Positions 9,965 through 18,023 are shown, counted from the stretch's first letter. The stretch is 64,000 bases of DNA from Xanthobacter autotrophicus (GCF_043194295.1 NZ_JBAFVK010000011.1), one strand, 5' to 3'. The notes: a model not told the origin generated them from the sequence alone. Made by a program: numbers and translations.

Positions 9965-10261
9965 CTTGATCCGGAGCCTTTGATCCGGAGCCGTTGATTC
10001 ACTTGGGCCGGTGAGAGCGCCTCATCGGCCCCAGGCATCCGCGGTCGCCATGCGGGCGGCTTGATCCCTGACGGCGGCCAAAGGTGATTCGGATATCCGA
10101 GGAGAGGGCGCGCAATCGTCCGCAGCCGGACGGAAAAGCGCGCGCGTCGGCAGGAAACGCCGCGACATAGGCGCGGTGTCTGCGGCGCGGTGTCTGCGTC
10201 CCGTTCGGTCTCCGGCAATGCCGGAGACCCGGCGAGGTCATCGCAAGGTCGAGGTGAGGGA
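9965..10261. other. non-coding stretch before tRNA-Val
   Basis: About 300 bp with no supported gene. It contains a short direct repeat, TTGATCCGGAGCC, at 9966-9978 and 9980-9992, with a third partial copy starting at 9994. The rest shows no pattern I can name. Confidence 0.35.
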
Positions 10262-10336
<75 letters not shown>

Positions 10337-10397
10337 CCTCGCAGGAGCCGCCTCTATATCGGCCGGTTTCGCCGGAGGCAAGACCCCTGAGTGTGGA

Positions 10398-10760
10398 TCA
10401 GGCGGCTGCCAACATCTTTCCCACCTCGGAGACGAGATCGCGCAGGTGGAAGGGCTTTGAGAGCACCTTCGCCTCGCTGGGCGCCTCGTTGTCGGCATTC
10501 AACGCCACGGCGGCGAAGCCGGTGATGAACATGACCTTGAGGTCGGGATCGAGTTCGGTCGCCCGGCGGGCGAGTTCGATTCCGTCCATCTCGGGCATGA
10601 CGATGTCGGTGAGCAAAAGCTCGAAGGGTTCCTCGCGCATGCGCTCATAGGCGGACCGGCCATTGTCGCACGAGGCGACGGAATAGCCCGCGTTCTGAAG
10701 CGCCTTCACAAGAAAGCGCCGCATGTCGTTGTCATCTTCGGCGAGCAGGATCTTGGGCAC
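10398..10760 (-). CDS. cpdR: single-domain response regulator CpdR
   Basis: A 120-residue stand-alone receiver domain: LLAEDDNDMRRFLVKAL with the acidic pocket, phosphoacceptor D52 in LLTDIVMPEMDG, the switch Thr in VMFITGFAA and the Lys in VLSKPFHLRDLV. In Caulobacter and rhizobia, CpdR in its unphosphorylated form brings the ClpXP protease to substrates such as CtrA, tying proteolysis to the CckA-ChpT phosphorelay. Its position divergent from an N-formylglutamate amidohydrolase gene is the usual alphaproteobacterial arrangement. Confidence 0.92.
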   Translation of the reverse strand: MPKILLAEDDNDMRRFLVKALQNAGYSVASCDNGRSAYERMREEPFELLLTDIVMPEMDGIELARRATELDPDLKVMFITGFAAVALNADNEAPSEAKVLSKPFHLRDLVSEVGKMLAAA

Positions 10761-10951
10761 GCCACTTCCCCTGATGTCGTGATCGGTCCTTCCCCGGTGC
10801 GGGGCCGGGGGCCATATGACTTGTCTGACCCAATCGGGTAAATTCGAAGTGAAGGTCCCGCAACCTCTTCACAAATCGCTGCCCGCCGGGCCATCATGCG
10901 GTCCGGTCCAGGCGATTTTTCTGGAACGTTTCCAAGCCATTGGGTTCCTTG

Positions 10952-11839
10952 ATGACCGCCTGCCTCGCCGACGCCATTGACCCCGCCTTCGAGGTGCTCG
11001 CGCCGGCCGGCATGACCGCGCCGTTCGTTTTCAATTCCCCGCACTCCGGACGAATCTATCCGCGCAGCTTTGTCGCCCAGACCCGGCTCGACTTTGCCAC
11101 GTTGCGGCGCTCGGAAGATACGTTCGTGGACGAATTGTTCGTCCATGCGGTGTCTGAGGGGGCGCCGATGATGCGGGCGTTGTTCCCGCGCTCCTTTCTC
11201 GATCTCAACCGTGAGCCCTATGAGCTGGACCCGCGCATGTTCGAGGGCCGGTTGCCGCCCTTTGCCAATACCCGGTCGATCCGGGTGTCGGGCGGGCTCG
11301 GCACCATCGCGCGGGTGGTGGGCGATGCGCAGGAGATTTATCCGCGCCGCCTCGCCGTGAGCGAGGCGCTGGAGCGGATCGAGACCTATTACAAGCCGTA
11401 CCATCAGGCCCTGCGCCGGCTCATCGGCCGGGTGCAGCGCCAGTGGGGCCTGGCGGTGCTGGTGGATTGCCATTCCATGCCCTCCGCCTCCAACCGCGAG
11501 GACATGGCCCGCGCCGATTTCGTCATCGGCGATCGCTACGGCACCAGCTGCAGCGAGATCGTGACCGAGGCCATCGAGCAGGGGCTGACCGCGCGCGGCT
11601 ATAAGGTGGTGCGCAACAAGCCCTATGCGGGCGGCTACATCACCGAGCATTACGGCAATCCCTCCGCCGGCCTGCATGCGGTGCAGATCGAACTCAACCG
11701 CAGTCTCTATATGGAAGAGGCCGTCTATGAGCGGCACGCGGGGTTCGAGCGGGTCCGCTCCGACATCGCCACGCTCCTGCCGGAGCTGTTTGCCGCCGTC
11801 ATCGACCGGCTTGCGCCATCGCGCGCAGCTGCCGAGTGA
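10952..11839 (+). CDS. N-formylglutamate amidohydrolase family protein
   Basis: Hydrolyses N-formyl-L-glutamate or a related N-acylated amino acid to the free acid. The 295-residue protein has the FGase signatures FNSPHSGRIYP, SEDTFVDELF, DLNREPYELDP, VLVDCHSMPS and NKPYAGGYITEHYG, which supply zinc-binding His, Asp and Glu residues. I take ATG 10952; a TTG at 10940 is also in frame, and neither has a clear ribosome-binding site. No other hut genes are nearby, so a role in histidine breakdown is not shown by context. Confidence 0.88.
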   Translation: MTACLADAIDPAFEVLAPAGMTAPFVFNSPHSGRIYPRSFVAQTRLDFATLRRSEDTFVDELFVHAVSEGAPMMRALFPRSFLDLNREPYELDPRMFEGRLPPFANTRSIRVSGGLGTIARVVGDAQEIYPRRLAVSEALERIETYYKPYHQALRRLIGRVQRQWGLAVLVDCHSMPSASNREDMARADFVIGDRYGTSCSEIVTEAIEQGLTARGYKVVRNKPYAGGYITEHYGNPSAGLHAVQIELNRSLYMEEAVYERHAGFERVRSDIATLLPELFAAVIDRLAPSRAAAE

Positions 11840-12071
11840 GCGAGCATTGCATTTTTTAAACTGGTGCCTTGCGTTTTTCGAATGGCACGGCTACCAATTC
11901 CACCACGGCTGATGGTTTGAGCATCATTATACCGGTTGCGGACATCAACGCGGGTGCGTTGGTGTCATGTCGGTTTTTGGTGGGGGAGAAAGTGACGAGA
12001 GATCGCTTCCCGCAAGCCTGCTAGACGGCCGTTCAGGTCTCCGGCGCATGATCTGCGCAATCGGCAGGCCC

Positions 12072-12170
12072 AAAAAGAAAGGGGCCGTCCGCGTGAGCGA
12101 ACGGCCCAAGTCTAGGGAGGAAACGCCCAAGGAGGGCAGCGACACAGCGACGCCAATCGCCATGTCGCAG
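12072..12170 (-). ncRNA. alpha-r8 / 'suhB motif' (MmgR-type) small RNA, copy 1
   Basis: Read on the minus strand, the candidate transcript has a short GCCC-TCCTT-GGGC hairpin, then the single-stranded GTTTCCTCCCTAGACTT, which includes UUUCCUCCCU, the conserved core I recall for the alpha-r8 family (MmgR of Sinorhizobium; Rfam suhB motif). A long GC stem (GGGCCGTTCGC/GCGGACGGCCC) with CTTTCTTTTT then gives a Rho-independent terminator ending near 12072. The C/U-rich single strand is anti-Shine-Dalgarno, which fits Hfq-assisted repression of mRNAs. MmgR limits polyhydroxybutyrate build-up in Sinorhizobium. The 5' end is inferred from the promoter. Confidence 0.8.
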
Positions 12171-12175
12171 TGCAC

Positions 12176-12204
12176 AAATAGCCCAGTGCGGTGCCATAAA
12201 TCAA
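12176..12204 (-). promoter_or_regulatory. sigma70-type promoter of sRNA copy 1
   Basis: On the minus strand TTGATT (12204-12199) and CTATTT (12181-12176) are 17 bp apart. The second sRNA copy has TTGATG and CATATT with the same 17-bp spacing at the same distance from the conserved RNA body, which supports both assignments. Confidence 0.6.
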
Positions 12205-12719
12205 GTCCCCTTTTGTCGCAGTCTGACATCGCACAATAAGCCATTGATTTTATTTATTTTATTCTGAGCGCGCTGCGTCCGGTCGCTCCTGTTGTTGGCC
12301 GCCTCCGGGCAAAAATTATTCGCATCGAGTCGCAAATCATCCTGCTGTGTCTGTGATCGGGGCCCCTTCGGGCTCCAAATCCGTTCGCGCGTCTTCATGG
12401 GCGCATCGCGCGTCAGGGCGTGATCGGGATGGGAGCGGACCGGGGGCGACGCACGTCGTGTCGGATACGCGCATCGGTCGGATAGGGGAGGGGGCATCCG
12501 CGGCGGCCGGGCAACAGGCGCGGATTTGAAGGCGGTGCTCTGAGGGCGAGATGCCTCCGACCTTGAGGTGCTCGGACCTGACGGTACCACGTCGAAAACC
12601 TCAGCCAAAAAGCGCTCACAAGAAAGGCGCTCGCAACCGAGGAGAGCCTTCGCCAGAAAGCGTGGCCAGATCCGGCGCTCGACCAGGGGTTCCGCAGAAG
12701 GACCCGCGCAGGCAGGCCC

Positions 12720-12815
12720 AAAAAGAAAGGGACCGCTCACGTTGCCGGAGCGGTCCAAGTCTAGGGAGGAAACGCCCAAGGAGGGCAGCGGCACTGCAAC
12801 AAGCAATGCCGCGCT
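12720..12815 (-). ncRNA. alpha-r8 / 'suhB motif' (MmgR-type) small RNA, copy 2
   Basis: A second copy of the same RNA gene, 648 bp from the first and nearer to hisN. The core from GCTGCCCTCCTTGGGCG to the start of the terminator stem is identical to copy 1. The terminator keeps its shape but not its sequence: GGACCGCTC pairs with GAGCGGTCC around a CGGCAACGT loop, then CTTTCTTTTT. These compensating changes show selection for the hairpin rather than simple recent copying. The 5' part (about 30 nt) has diverged, so the two RNAs may respond to or bind different partners. Confidence 0.8.
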
Positions 12816-12820
12816 GCACC

Positions 12821-12849
12821 AATATGCCTCTGCGGCCACTTTGCATCAA
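12821..12849 (-). promoter_or_regulatory. sigma70-type promoter of sRNA copy 2
   Basis: TTGATG (12849-12844) and CATATT (12826-12821) with 17 bp between, on the minus strand, place a transcription start near 12815. The layout matches the promoter of copy 1. Confidence 0.6.
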
Positions 12850-13199
12850 GGCCCGGACCGGCGGATTGTTTGGGCAGCTCCGGCTCAACTAAAACCATTC
12901 GTTTGCAGTCTTTTGTTCGTCGACTGCCTATTTGGTGCGCGATTGCATCATTGCGATGCCTGCCGTTCGCCCAAGCGGGGAGCGAATTTGCGTTGCAGGC
13001 TTTTGCGGCTGGCCTTTCCGGGCCCACGTCTCCCGGTCCGCTTGTCCCGTCCATGTCGCGGTCATCTTTTTCCTTGGCAGCGACGGAGCCGCGCGCTTTG
13101 TTGGCCGCGCGCCTTTTCGGCGCCGACCGCCGCGACTCCGCGCCAACTGCTGGCGCGGGTCCCGCGGCATGCCCATCGCCTTGATTCTGCGGAGCCGTC

Positions 13200-13982
13200 A
13201 TGACCGCCGTCGATTTCGACGCTTTCGTCCACAAGCTCGCGACCGTCTCCGGAGAGGCCATCCTGCCCTTCTTCCGCACCGCCCTCGGCGTGGAAGACAA
13301 GGGCGCCGGCCGCGGCTTCGATCCGGTCACCGAGGCGGACCGCGCCGCCGAGCAGGCCATGCGCAGGCTGATCCGCGACACCTTCCCGGCCCACGGCATC
13401 ATCGGCGAGGAATTCGACAATGTGGCCGGCGATGCGCCCTATGTCTGGGCTCTGGACCCCATCGACGGCACCAAGTCATTCATCGCCGGCCTTCCCGCCT
13501 GGGGCACGCTGATCGGCCTGCTGAAGGAGGGGGATCCGGTCTACGGCATGATGCACCAGCCCTTCATCGGCGAGCGCTTTTTCGGCGACGGCGGCGTCGC
13601 GCGCTACCGTGGCCCCGCAGGGGAGCGCATCCTGTCAGCACGGGACTGCAAGCGCCTCGAGGACGCCATCCTCTTCACCACCAGCCCGCGCCTGATGAAC
13701 ACGCCTGACCGCGCGGCCTTCGAGACCGTGGAGGAGCGCGCGCGCCTCTCCCGCTACGGCGGCGATTGCTATGCCTACTGCATGGTCGCGGCGGGACTGG
13801 TGGATCTCGTCATCGAGACCGGACTGCAGGATCACGACATCATCGCCCTGGTCCCCATCATCGAGGGGGCGGGGGGCATCGTCACCAGCTGGGAAGGCGG
13901 CTCGCCGGTCCATGGCGGGCGCGTGGTGGCAGCGGGCAGCCGCAGGGTGCATGAGGAGGCGCTTCGCCTCCTCACCGCGTGA
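13200..13982 (+). CDS. hisN: histidinol-phosphatase, inositol-monophosphatase family (HisN type)
   Basis: Probably dephosphorylates L-histidinol phosphate in histidine synthesis. A 260-residue IMPase-fold protein with metal ligands in GEEFDN (E70) and WALDPIDGTKSF (D86, D89), then FIAGLPAWGTLIGL and the third-site Asp in GLQDHDIIALVPIIEGAGG. The combination DPIDGTKSFIAGLPAWG is that of alphaproteobacterial HisN rather than SuhB, though annotation often calls it suhB. That label is how the upstream RNA motif got its name. Its last ten codons lie inside the first unit of a 33-bp tandem repeat. Confidence 0.87.
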   Translation: MTAVDFDAFVHKLATVSGEAILPFFRTALGVEDKGAGRGFDPVTEADRAAEQAMRRLIRDTFPAHGIIGEEFDNVAGDAPYVWALDPIDGTKSFIAGLPAWGTLIGLLKEGDPVYGMMHQPFIGERFFGDGGVARYRGPAGERILSARDCKRLEDAILFTTSPRLMNTPDRAAFETVEERARLSRYGGDCYAYCMVAAGLVDLVIETGLQDHDIIALVPIIEGAGGIVTSWEGGSPVHGGRVVAAGSRRVHEEALRLLTA

Positions 13983-14080
13983 GTTCTGGAGGCGCTTCGG
14001 CTCCTCACCGCGTGAGTTCTGGAGGCTTTTCGCCTCCTCACGGCGTGGAACTCAGCAGGCTTTTCGCCTCCTGATGGCGA
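13955..14080 (+). repeat. tandem repeat of a 33-bp hairpin-forming unit
   Basis: Units begin at 13955, 13988, 14021 and 14055, the last one partial. Each contains a GGAGGC-type arm, a short TTC/TTT loop and a GCCTCC arm, then CACCGCGTGAGTTCT in the first two. Units 1 and 2 differ at one base; units 3 and 4 have drifted. Unit 1 is the 3' end of hisN, so the stop codon is repeated with the unit. The hairpins may end transcription between convergent hisN and the hydrolase gene. Confidence 0.8.
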
Positions 14081-14090
14081 GAATGCCGCC

Positions 14091-15038
14091 TTACAGGATC
14101 GGCGTGCCGGGGATGAAGGCGTCGAACGCGGCCCAGAACTGGGCGCGGAAGATGTCGCGCTCCATCATCAGCTCGTGGCGGCTGGCCGGCACCACCACAT
14201 GGGCGCCGGCGATGAGCCGGGCCGAGAAATGCTCAATCGCCTTGTTGGAGACCAGCCGCTCGCCCCCGGCGGCGATGATGAGCAGGGGCTGGCGGATGCG
14301 GCTGATGGTGTCCGGGTGCGTCAGTTCCGCCATGGTCGCCTCGGCCCCCGCGAGCCAGCCCATGGTGGGCGCGCCGAGGTCCAGCATCGGGAAGGCGCTG
14401 GCGAGGGCCTGGGTGCGCTCGAACCGGGCGCGGTCGGAGGTCAGGAGGTTGCCCTCGAACCGCATGCGCGACAGCGCGCGTCCGTGCCCGCCCGGCACAT
14501 AGGCGCGGGCGAAGCCCAGATGGGCGAGCGCGAGGGACATCGGGCGCACGATCCCTTCGAAGGGCACCGCATCCAGGCCCAGCATGGGCGCGGTGAGGAC
14601 CATGCGATCGAACCAGCGCTGGCCGTCCAGCACCGAGGACAGGAGAATGGTGGCGCCCATGGAATGGGCCAACGCGAAATGCGGTGGCGGGCAATCGGGC
14701 AGCATCACCTCGCGCGCGAACACCTCCAGGTCGAGGAGATAGTCGCTGAATCGGGCGACGTGCCCCTTCAACGGATTGCGCAGCAGGCGCTGGGAGCCGC
14801 CCTGGCCGCGCCAGTCCACCATGGCCACGGCGAAGCCGCGGGAGCGCAGCTCGCGCACCACCTCGAAATATTTCTCGATGAATTCGCAGCGGCCGCCGAA
14901 CAGGGCGACGGTGCCTTTCACGCTGCCGGCCTCGGGCGCCCAGCGGGCAAAGCGCAGCTTCACGCCGTCTTCGGCGATGAGTTCGCCGGTGACGCAGCCG
15001 TCGGGCACGGGATGGTTCGGAAGGGCGAACAGGGTCAT
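14091..15038 (-). CDS. alpha/beta hydrolase, lysophospholipase-like (PldB/monoglyceride lipase type)
   Basis: A 315-residue alpha/beta hydrolase. The oxyanion region is VALFGGRCEFIEKYFEVVRE, the nucleophile elbow is ALAHSMGAT with S126, DWRGQGGS is near residue 75, and the catalytic His is in PASRHELMME close to the C-terminus. This arrangement is typical of bacterial PldB-like lysophospholipases and monoacylglycerol lipases, which release a fatty acid from a lysolipid. No signal peptide. It stands alone, convergent with hisN across a tandem repeat. Confidence 0.87.
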   Translation of the reverse strand: MTLFALPNHPVPDGCVTGELIAEDGVKLRFARWAPEAGSVKGTVALFGGRCEFIEKYFEVVRELRSRGFAVAMVDWRGQGGSQRLLRNPLKGHVARFSDYLLDLEVFAREVMLPDCPPPHFALAHSMGATILLSSVLDGQRWFDRMVLTAPMLGLDAVPFEGIVRPMSLALAHLGFARAYVPGGHGRALSRMRFEGNLLTSDRARFERTQALASAFPMLDLGAPTMGWLAGAEATMAELTHPDTISRIRQPLLIIAAGGERLVSNKAIEHFSARLIAGAHVVVPASRHELMMERDIFRAQFWAAFDAFIPGTPIL

Positions 15039-15146
15039 GCGAGGCTTCGGCAGGCTCTGCTGGGTCGCAAGCCGGAAGACCCGGCCCGGATCGGTCCGCG
15101 AGGGTTACACGCTCGGGCGGGCCTTCACAATCGCGGCCTTCGCTCG

Positions 15147-15641
15147 TCACGGCGCGGTGGGGCGGAAGCCGATCACCTGCATGCCGTTGATCTCGCCGCT
15201 GTCGGCATCCAGCACCAGACGCACCCGTTCGCCCCGCGGCCCGGTGGCCTCGGCGAGGAAGCTGCGCCCGCGCTGGCGCACGGCACTCACGTCCATGAAG
15301 CCGCGGGCCTTCAGGTTCGCCGCCACCTCTTCCGATTTCAGCGGCGGTGCGCCGGGTGGGCGGGCCTGGACTGGCCGGAAGGGATCGGGGCGGCTTCGCG
15401 GGGAAAGGGGCGCGGGGACATGGGCAGTGAACGCTTCCGCCATCTGGCTCAGGTGCCGGCCGGAAGCCCCGGGCGCGGCGGTCTCGCCGGGCTGTGCTTC
15501 GGTGGTTTCAGCCGGCGCATCCGGGCCGGGCTGAAGGGCCACCTCCTGTTCCCCAAGCGTGCACTGGGCGGCGACCGGCGGTGCCGGCATCGCCAACAGG
15601 GCGCACAGGAAGGCCAAAATGGCAGCCGGGGCGGCGCGCAT
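15147..15641 (-). CDS. secreted protein with PepSY-like C-terminus, function unknown
   Basis: A 164-residue protein read from ATG 15641, chosen because GGGAGGGAGCAGG lies just upstream and because a signal peptide follows at once (MRAAPAAILAFLCALLAMPA, then APPVAA-Q). The middle is Pro/Ala-rich and disordered. The last 50 residues, LKARGFMDVSAVRQRGRSF and VRLVLDADSGEINGMQVIGF, resemble the PepSY/YpeB-type strand-helix pattern found in periplasmic inhibitors. I cannot name the family firmly. Probably periplasmic. Confidence 0.7.
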   Translation of the reverse strand: MRAAPAAILAFLCALLAMPAPPVAAQCTLGEQEVALQPGPDAPAETTEAQPGETAAPGASGRHLSQMAEAFTAHVPAPLSPRSRPDPFRPVQARPPGAPPLKSEEVAANLKARGFMDVSAVRQRGRSFLAEATGPRGERVRLVLDADSGEINGMQVIGFRPTAP

Positions 15642-15712
15642 CGCCTGCTCCCTCCCTTTCCGCGACATCTGCGGATGGAGCTTCACGTCAGCCCACAAGT
15701 TTACCGGTGGTG

Positions 15713-15718
15713 CTTGAA
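15713..15718 (+). promoter_or_regulatory. possible heat-shock -35 element
   Basis: CTTGAA lies about 180 bp before hsp20 and matches the -35 box of sigma32 promoters. No good -10 partner is found at the right distance, so this is weak. Confidence 0.25.
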
Positions 15719-15866
15719 TGAAATCCGACGCCACCGTTCATCCGATGTTCAGGAAACCGACCCGTGGCTTCCGCCCCTTGACGCCCGAAAACGGCTTCCC
15801 CACATCCTTCCCAGGCGCCGGGCACTCGTGGCGGCGCCGGAACCGGCCCCGGCTTCGGAGGGGCCT

Positions 15867-15896
15867 GCATGTCGCTTCAAAGGAGGATATGCCATG
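15867..15896 (+). promoter_or_regulatory. ROSE-like RNA thermometer hairpin at the hsp20 start
   Basis: The mRNA from 15867 to 15892 folds on itself: GCAUGU-C-G-CUUC pairs with GAGGAUAUGC around an AAAG turn, hiding the AGGAGG ribosome-binding site. The pairing strand contains UCGCU, matching the U(U/C)GCU anti-Shine-Dalgarno signature of ROSE elements, including the bulged G opposite the site. Rhizobial hsp20 genes are known to be controlled this way: heat melts the hairpin and translation starts. Further GC hairpins lie upstream, from about 15800, as in longer ROSE elements. Confidence 0.75.
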
Positions 15897-16376
15897 CGTA
15901 CGTTTGATCTATCTCCGCTGTACCGCAACACCGTCGGTTTTGATCGGCTGTTTTCGCTGCTCGATTCCGTCGGGGGCGTGGATGCGGCGCCCACCTACCC
16001 GCCCTACAACATCGAGCGAACCGGCGAGAATGCCTATCGCATCACCGTTGCCGTGGCGGGCTTCACCGAGTCCGAGCTGGGCATCGAGGTGAAGGAGAAC
16101 ACCCTCACCCTCAAGGGCGAGAAGAAAGCGGCTGAAACCACCGAGGCCGGCCAGATGCTGTATCGCGGCATCGCGGGACGGGCCTTCGAGCGCCGTTTCC
16201 AGCTCGCCGACCATGTGGAGGTGAGGGGTGCCGCCCTTGAGAATGGCCTGTTGCACGTGGACCTCGTGCGCAGCATTCCCGAGGCCAAGAAGCCCCGTAT
16301 CATCCCGATCGCCACCGCTGCGGGTGCCGAGGCGCCGAAAAGCATCGAGGGCGCGGGGTCGGCTCAGGCCGCCTGA
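15894..16376 (+). CDS. Hsp20 family small heat-shock protein
   Basis: An ATP-independent cytoplasmic holdase of 160 residues. The alpha-crystallin domain spans about residues 38-135, from YPPYNIERTGENAYRITVAV to GLLHVDLVRSIPEAKKPRIIPI. The last part is the I-x-I-type tail that joins subunits into oligomers. The block YRGIAGRAFERRFQLADHVE is typical of rhizobial class A Hsp20 (IbpA/HspD-like). AAAGGAGG precedes ATG 15894 but is masked by a ROSE-like hairpin, so synthesis should rise with temperature. Confidence 0.93.
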   Translation: MRTFDLSPLYRNTVGFDRLFSLLDSVGGVDAAPTYPPYNIERTGENAYRITVAVAGFTESELGIEVKENTLTLKGEKKAAETTEAGQMLYRGIAGRAFERRFQLADHVEVRGAALENGLLHVDLVRSIPEAKKPRIIPIATAAGAEAPKSIEGAGSAQAA

Positions 16377-16393
16377 ACAGGGTTGCCTGAATA

Positions 16394-16440
16394 AAGCCCG
16401 CCGGGCCGGCGGGCTTGGGGGGCGAATCGGTTTCGCCCCC
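16394..16440 (+). terminator. twin hairpins after hsp20
   Basis: Two adjacent stems follow the hsp20 stop codon: AAGCCCGCCG/CGGCGGGCTT (16394-16416) and a GGGGCGAA/TTCGCCCC stem up to 16440. Neither has a strong T-run; together they probably end or stabilise the hsp20 message. Confidence 0.45.
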
Positions 16441-16561
16441 ATTCTTCCAGGCGGCGCCGTCAGCGCCGCCTTTTGCATGTGAGGGTTGATTTTCGCGGGG
16501 TTGATCTTGGCGGCCGAGCGGGGGAGGAGAGGGGACCCCTCCGCCTGAAAGGTCCGCTCTC

Positions 16562-17557
16562 TTGTCCGCTTCCCGCCCCAAGGTTCTTGTCACCACCCGT
16601 CTGTTCGATGATGCCACCACCCGCTTCCTGGAGGAGGGGGGCTTCGAGGTGGTGCCCTCCGGCCTGCCCGGTGACGCGGTCGACACTCACATACCGGACG
16701 CCGATCTCAATGCCCTGCTGGACGGGGCGGTAGCCTGGATCGTTGGCCAGCGGGCGGTGACGGGGGATGTGCTCGCCGCCCACCCCCAGCTCAAGGTGAT
16801 CGCCAGGCGCGGCGTCGGCTACGACCGCGTGGACGTGGCTGCGGCGCGCGATCTTGGTCGGGTGGTCACCATCGCGGCCGGAGCCAACGATCCGGCGGTG
16901 GCGGACCACACCATTGCCTTGACGCTGGCGGTGCTCCGGCGCCTCAAGGAAAGCGACGCCGCCATCGCGCGCGGCGACTGGCGGGTGGTGGTCGGGTCCG
17001 ATCTCACCGGCAAGACGGTGGGGCTGATCGGCTTCGGCCGCATCGGACGTCAGGTGGCGCGGCGTCTTTCCGGGTTCGACGTGACGGTGCTGGTCACATC
17101 GCGCCGGCCGGACCCTGATGCCGCCGGCGTTACCTTCGTGCCGCTCGACGAGTTGATCGCGCGGAGCGACGTGGTGAGCCTTCACGCTCCGCTGGCGCCG
17201 GAAACGCACCATGTCATCAATGCCGTGACGCTGAAGGCCATGAAGCGGGGCACGGTGGTGGTGAATACCTCCCGCGGCGGCCTCGTCGACGACGCGGCCC
17301 TGCTTGCCGCGCTGGAACAGGGCGAGATCGCGGGCGCCGGCCTCGACGTGTTCGAGGCGGAAGCGGACCCGGCCTTGCAGCCCCTCGCTCAAGCCCTCGC
17401 CGCGCGCGCGGACGTGGTGGCCACGTCCCATGCGGCGGGATCGAGCGAGGAGGCGCTGGCGCGGGGTAACCTCATTTCCGCGCAATGCGTGGTGGCGGCG
17501 CTGGCCGGCGCCCCGTTTCCGCCCGGCTGCCTGATCGCGGACGGTCGTGTGAAGTAA
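16562..17557 (+). CDS. D-isomer-specific 2-hydroxyacid dehydrogenase (SerA/GhrB-like)
   Basis: An NAD(P)-dependent dehydrogenase of 331 residues acting on a D-2-hydroxy or 2-keto acid. The NAD domain has VGLIGFGRIGRQVARRL. The catalytic set is Arg in VVNTSRGGLVDD, Glu in GAGLDVFEAE and His in ATSHAAGSS. It lacks the C-terminal ACT domain of full 3-phosphoglycerate dehydrogenases, so hydroxypyruvate/glyoxylate reductase or a phosphoglycerate-dehydrogenase-like role is more likely. The start TTG 16562 has an AAAGG about ten bases upstream. Single gene. Confidence 0.85.
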   Translation: MSASRPKVLVTTRLFDDATTRFLEEGGFEVVPSGLPGDAVDTHIPDADLNALLDGAVAWIVGQRAVTGDVLAAHPQLKVIARRGVGYDRVDVAAARDLGRVVTIAAGANDPAVADHTIALTLAVLRRLKESDAAIARGDWRVVVGSDLTGKTVGLIGFGRIGRQVARRLSGFDVTVLVTSRRPDPDAAGVTFVPLDELIARSDVVSLHAPLAPETHHVINAVTLKAMKRGTVVVNTSRGGLVDDAALLAALEQGEIAGAGLDVFEAEADPALQPLAQALAARADVVATSHAAGSSEEALARGNLISAQCVVAALAGAPFPPGCLIADGRVK

Positions 17558-17720
17558 TTCGTTTACCCTATTGAAATTAAAGCTCTTCGGTTCGGGCGGT
17601 CGCGCCCGCCGGGCTGAAGGGCGATGCTTCGCCGGATCGTGGGGCGAGGCTGCATCGACACCTCAAGAGGTGCCGATAAGTTTATGGTTAATAAAGTATT
17701 TTGCATGAATGCAAGGTGGC

Positions 17721-18023
17721 TCAGCCGCCGCTGATGGCGGTGAGGATGAAGACGTCCGCTCCCGGCACGAGCGGGGTGTCGAGCCGGGCCCGGCGGCCAT
17801 TCACGAACACATTGATGTGCCGGCGGATGGCCGGGCGCTCGTCGCACAGCCGGTCGCGCATGCCCGGCCAGCGCGCCTCCAGCGCGTCCATGAGCTGCCG
17901 GACATCGCCAGCCACCACCTCGACCAGCGTCTCGCCATCGGGGAACAGCCGCACCAGATGGGCGGGCAGCCGCACCCGCACGGGAGCGCGGGGCGACGAT
18001 TGCGGATCGGCGGGCATGGTCAT
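17721..18023 (-). CDS. MoaD/ThiS family ubiquitin-like sulfur-carrier protein
   Basis: A 100-residue beta-grasp protein that ends in ...AISGG, the C-terminal Gly-Gly that is adenylated and thiocarboxylated in MoaD and ThiS. The core VRVRLPAHLVRLFPDGE, LMDALEARWPGMRDRL and INVFVNGRRARLDTPLVPGADVFIL fits the family. Its ATG overlaps the stop of the upstream BNR-repeat gene (ATGA), so the two are translated together. No moaE, moeB or thi gene is near, so the partner is unknown. This pairing with a BNR protein recurs, as far as I recall, in other bacteria. Confidence 0.85.
   Translation of the reverse strand: MTMPADPQSSPRAPVRVRLPAHLVRLFPDGETLVEVVAGDVRQLMDALEARWPGMRDRLCDERPAIRRHINVFVNGRRARLDTPLVPGADVFILTAISGG

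Larger units (their letters stand above)
11840..13199. other. 1.36-kb region without protein genes, carrying two tandem sRNA genes
   Basis: No frame here looks coding on either strand. It contains two diverged copies of one small-RNA gene on the minus strand (about 12072-12170 and 12720-12815), each with promoter and terminator, placed upstream of hisN. Between them 12240-12265 is strongly AT-rich. The stretch 12900-13199 presumably holds the hisN promoter. Confidence 0.7.

Noticed and set aside
10940..10951. Earlier TTG start for the N-formylglutamate amidohydrolase
   Set aside because: It adds four residues without a ribosome-binding site; ATG 10952 is simpler.
12185..12200. Sigma54 promoter (TGGCAC ... 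) for sRNA copy 1
   Set aside because: TGGCAC is present on the minus strand, but the GC of the -12 element is one base out of register and the second copy lacks the motif. The TTGAT/17-bp pair fits both copies better.
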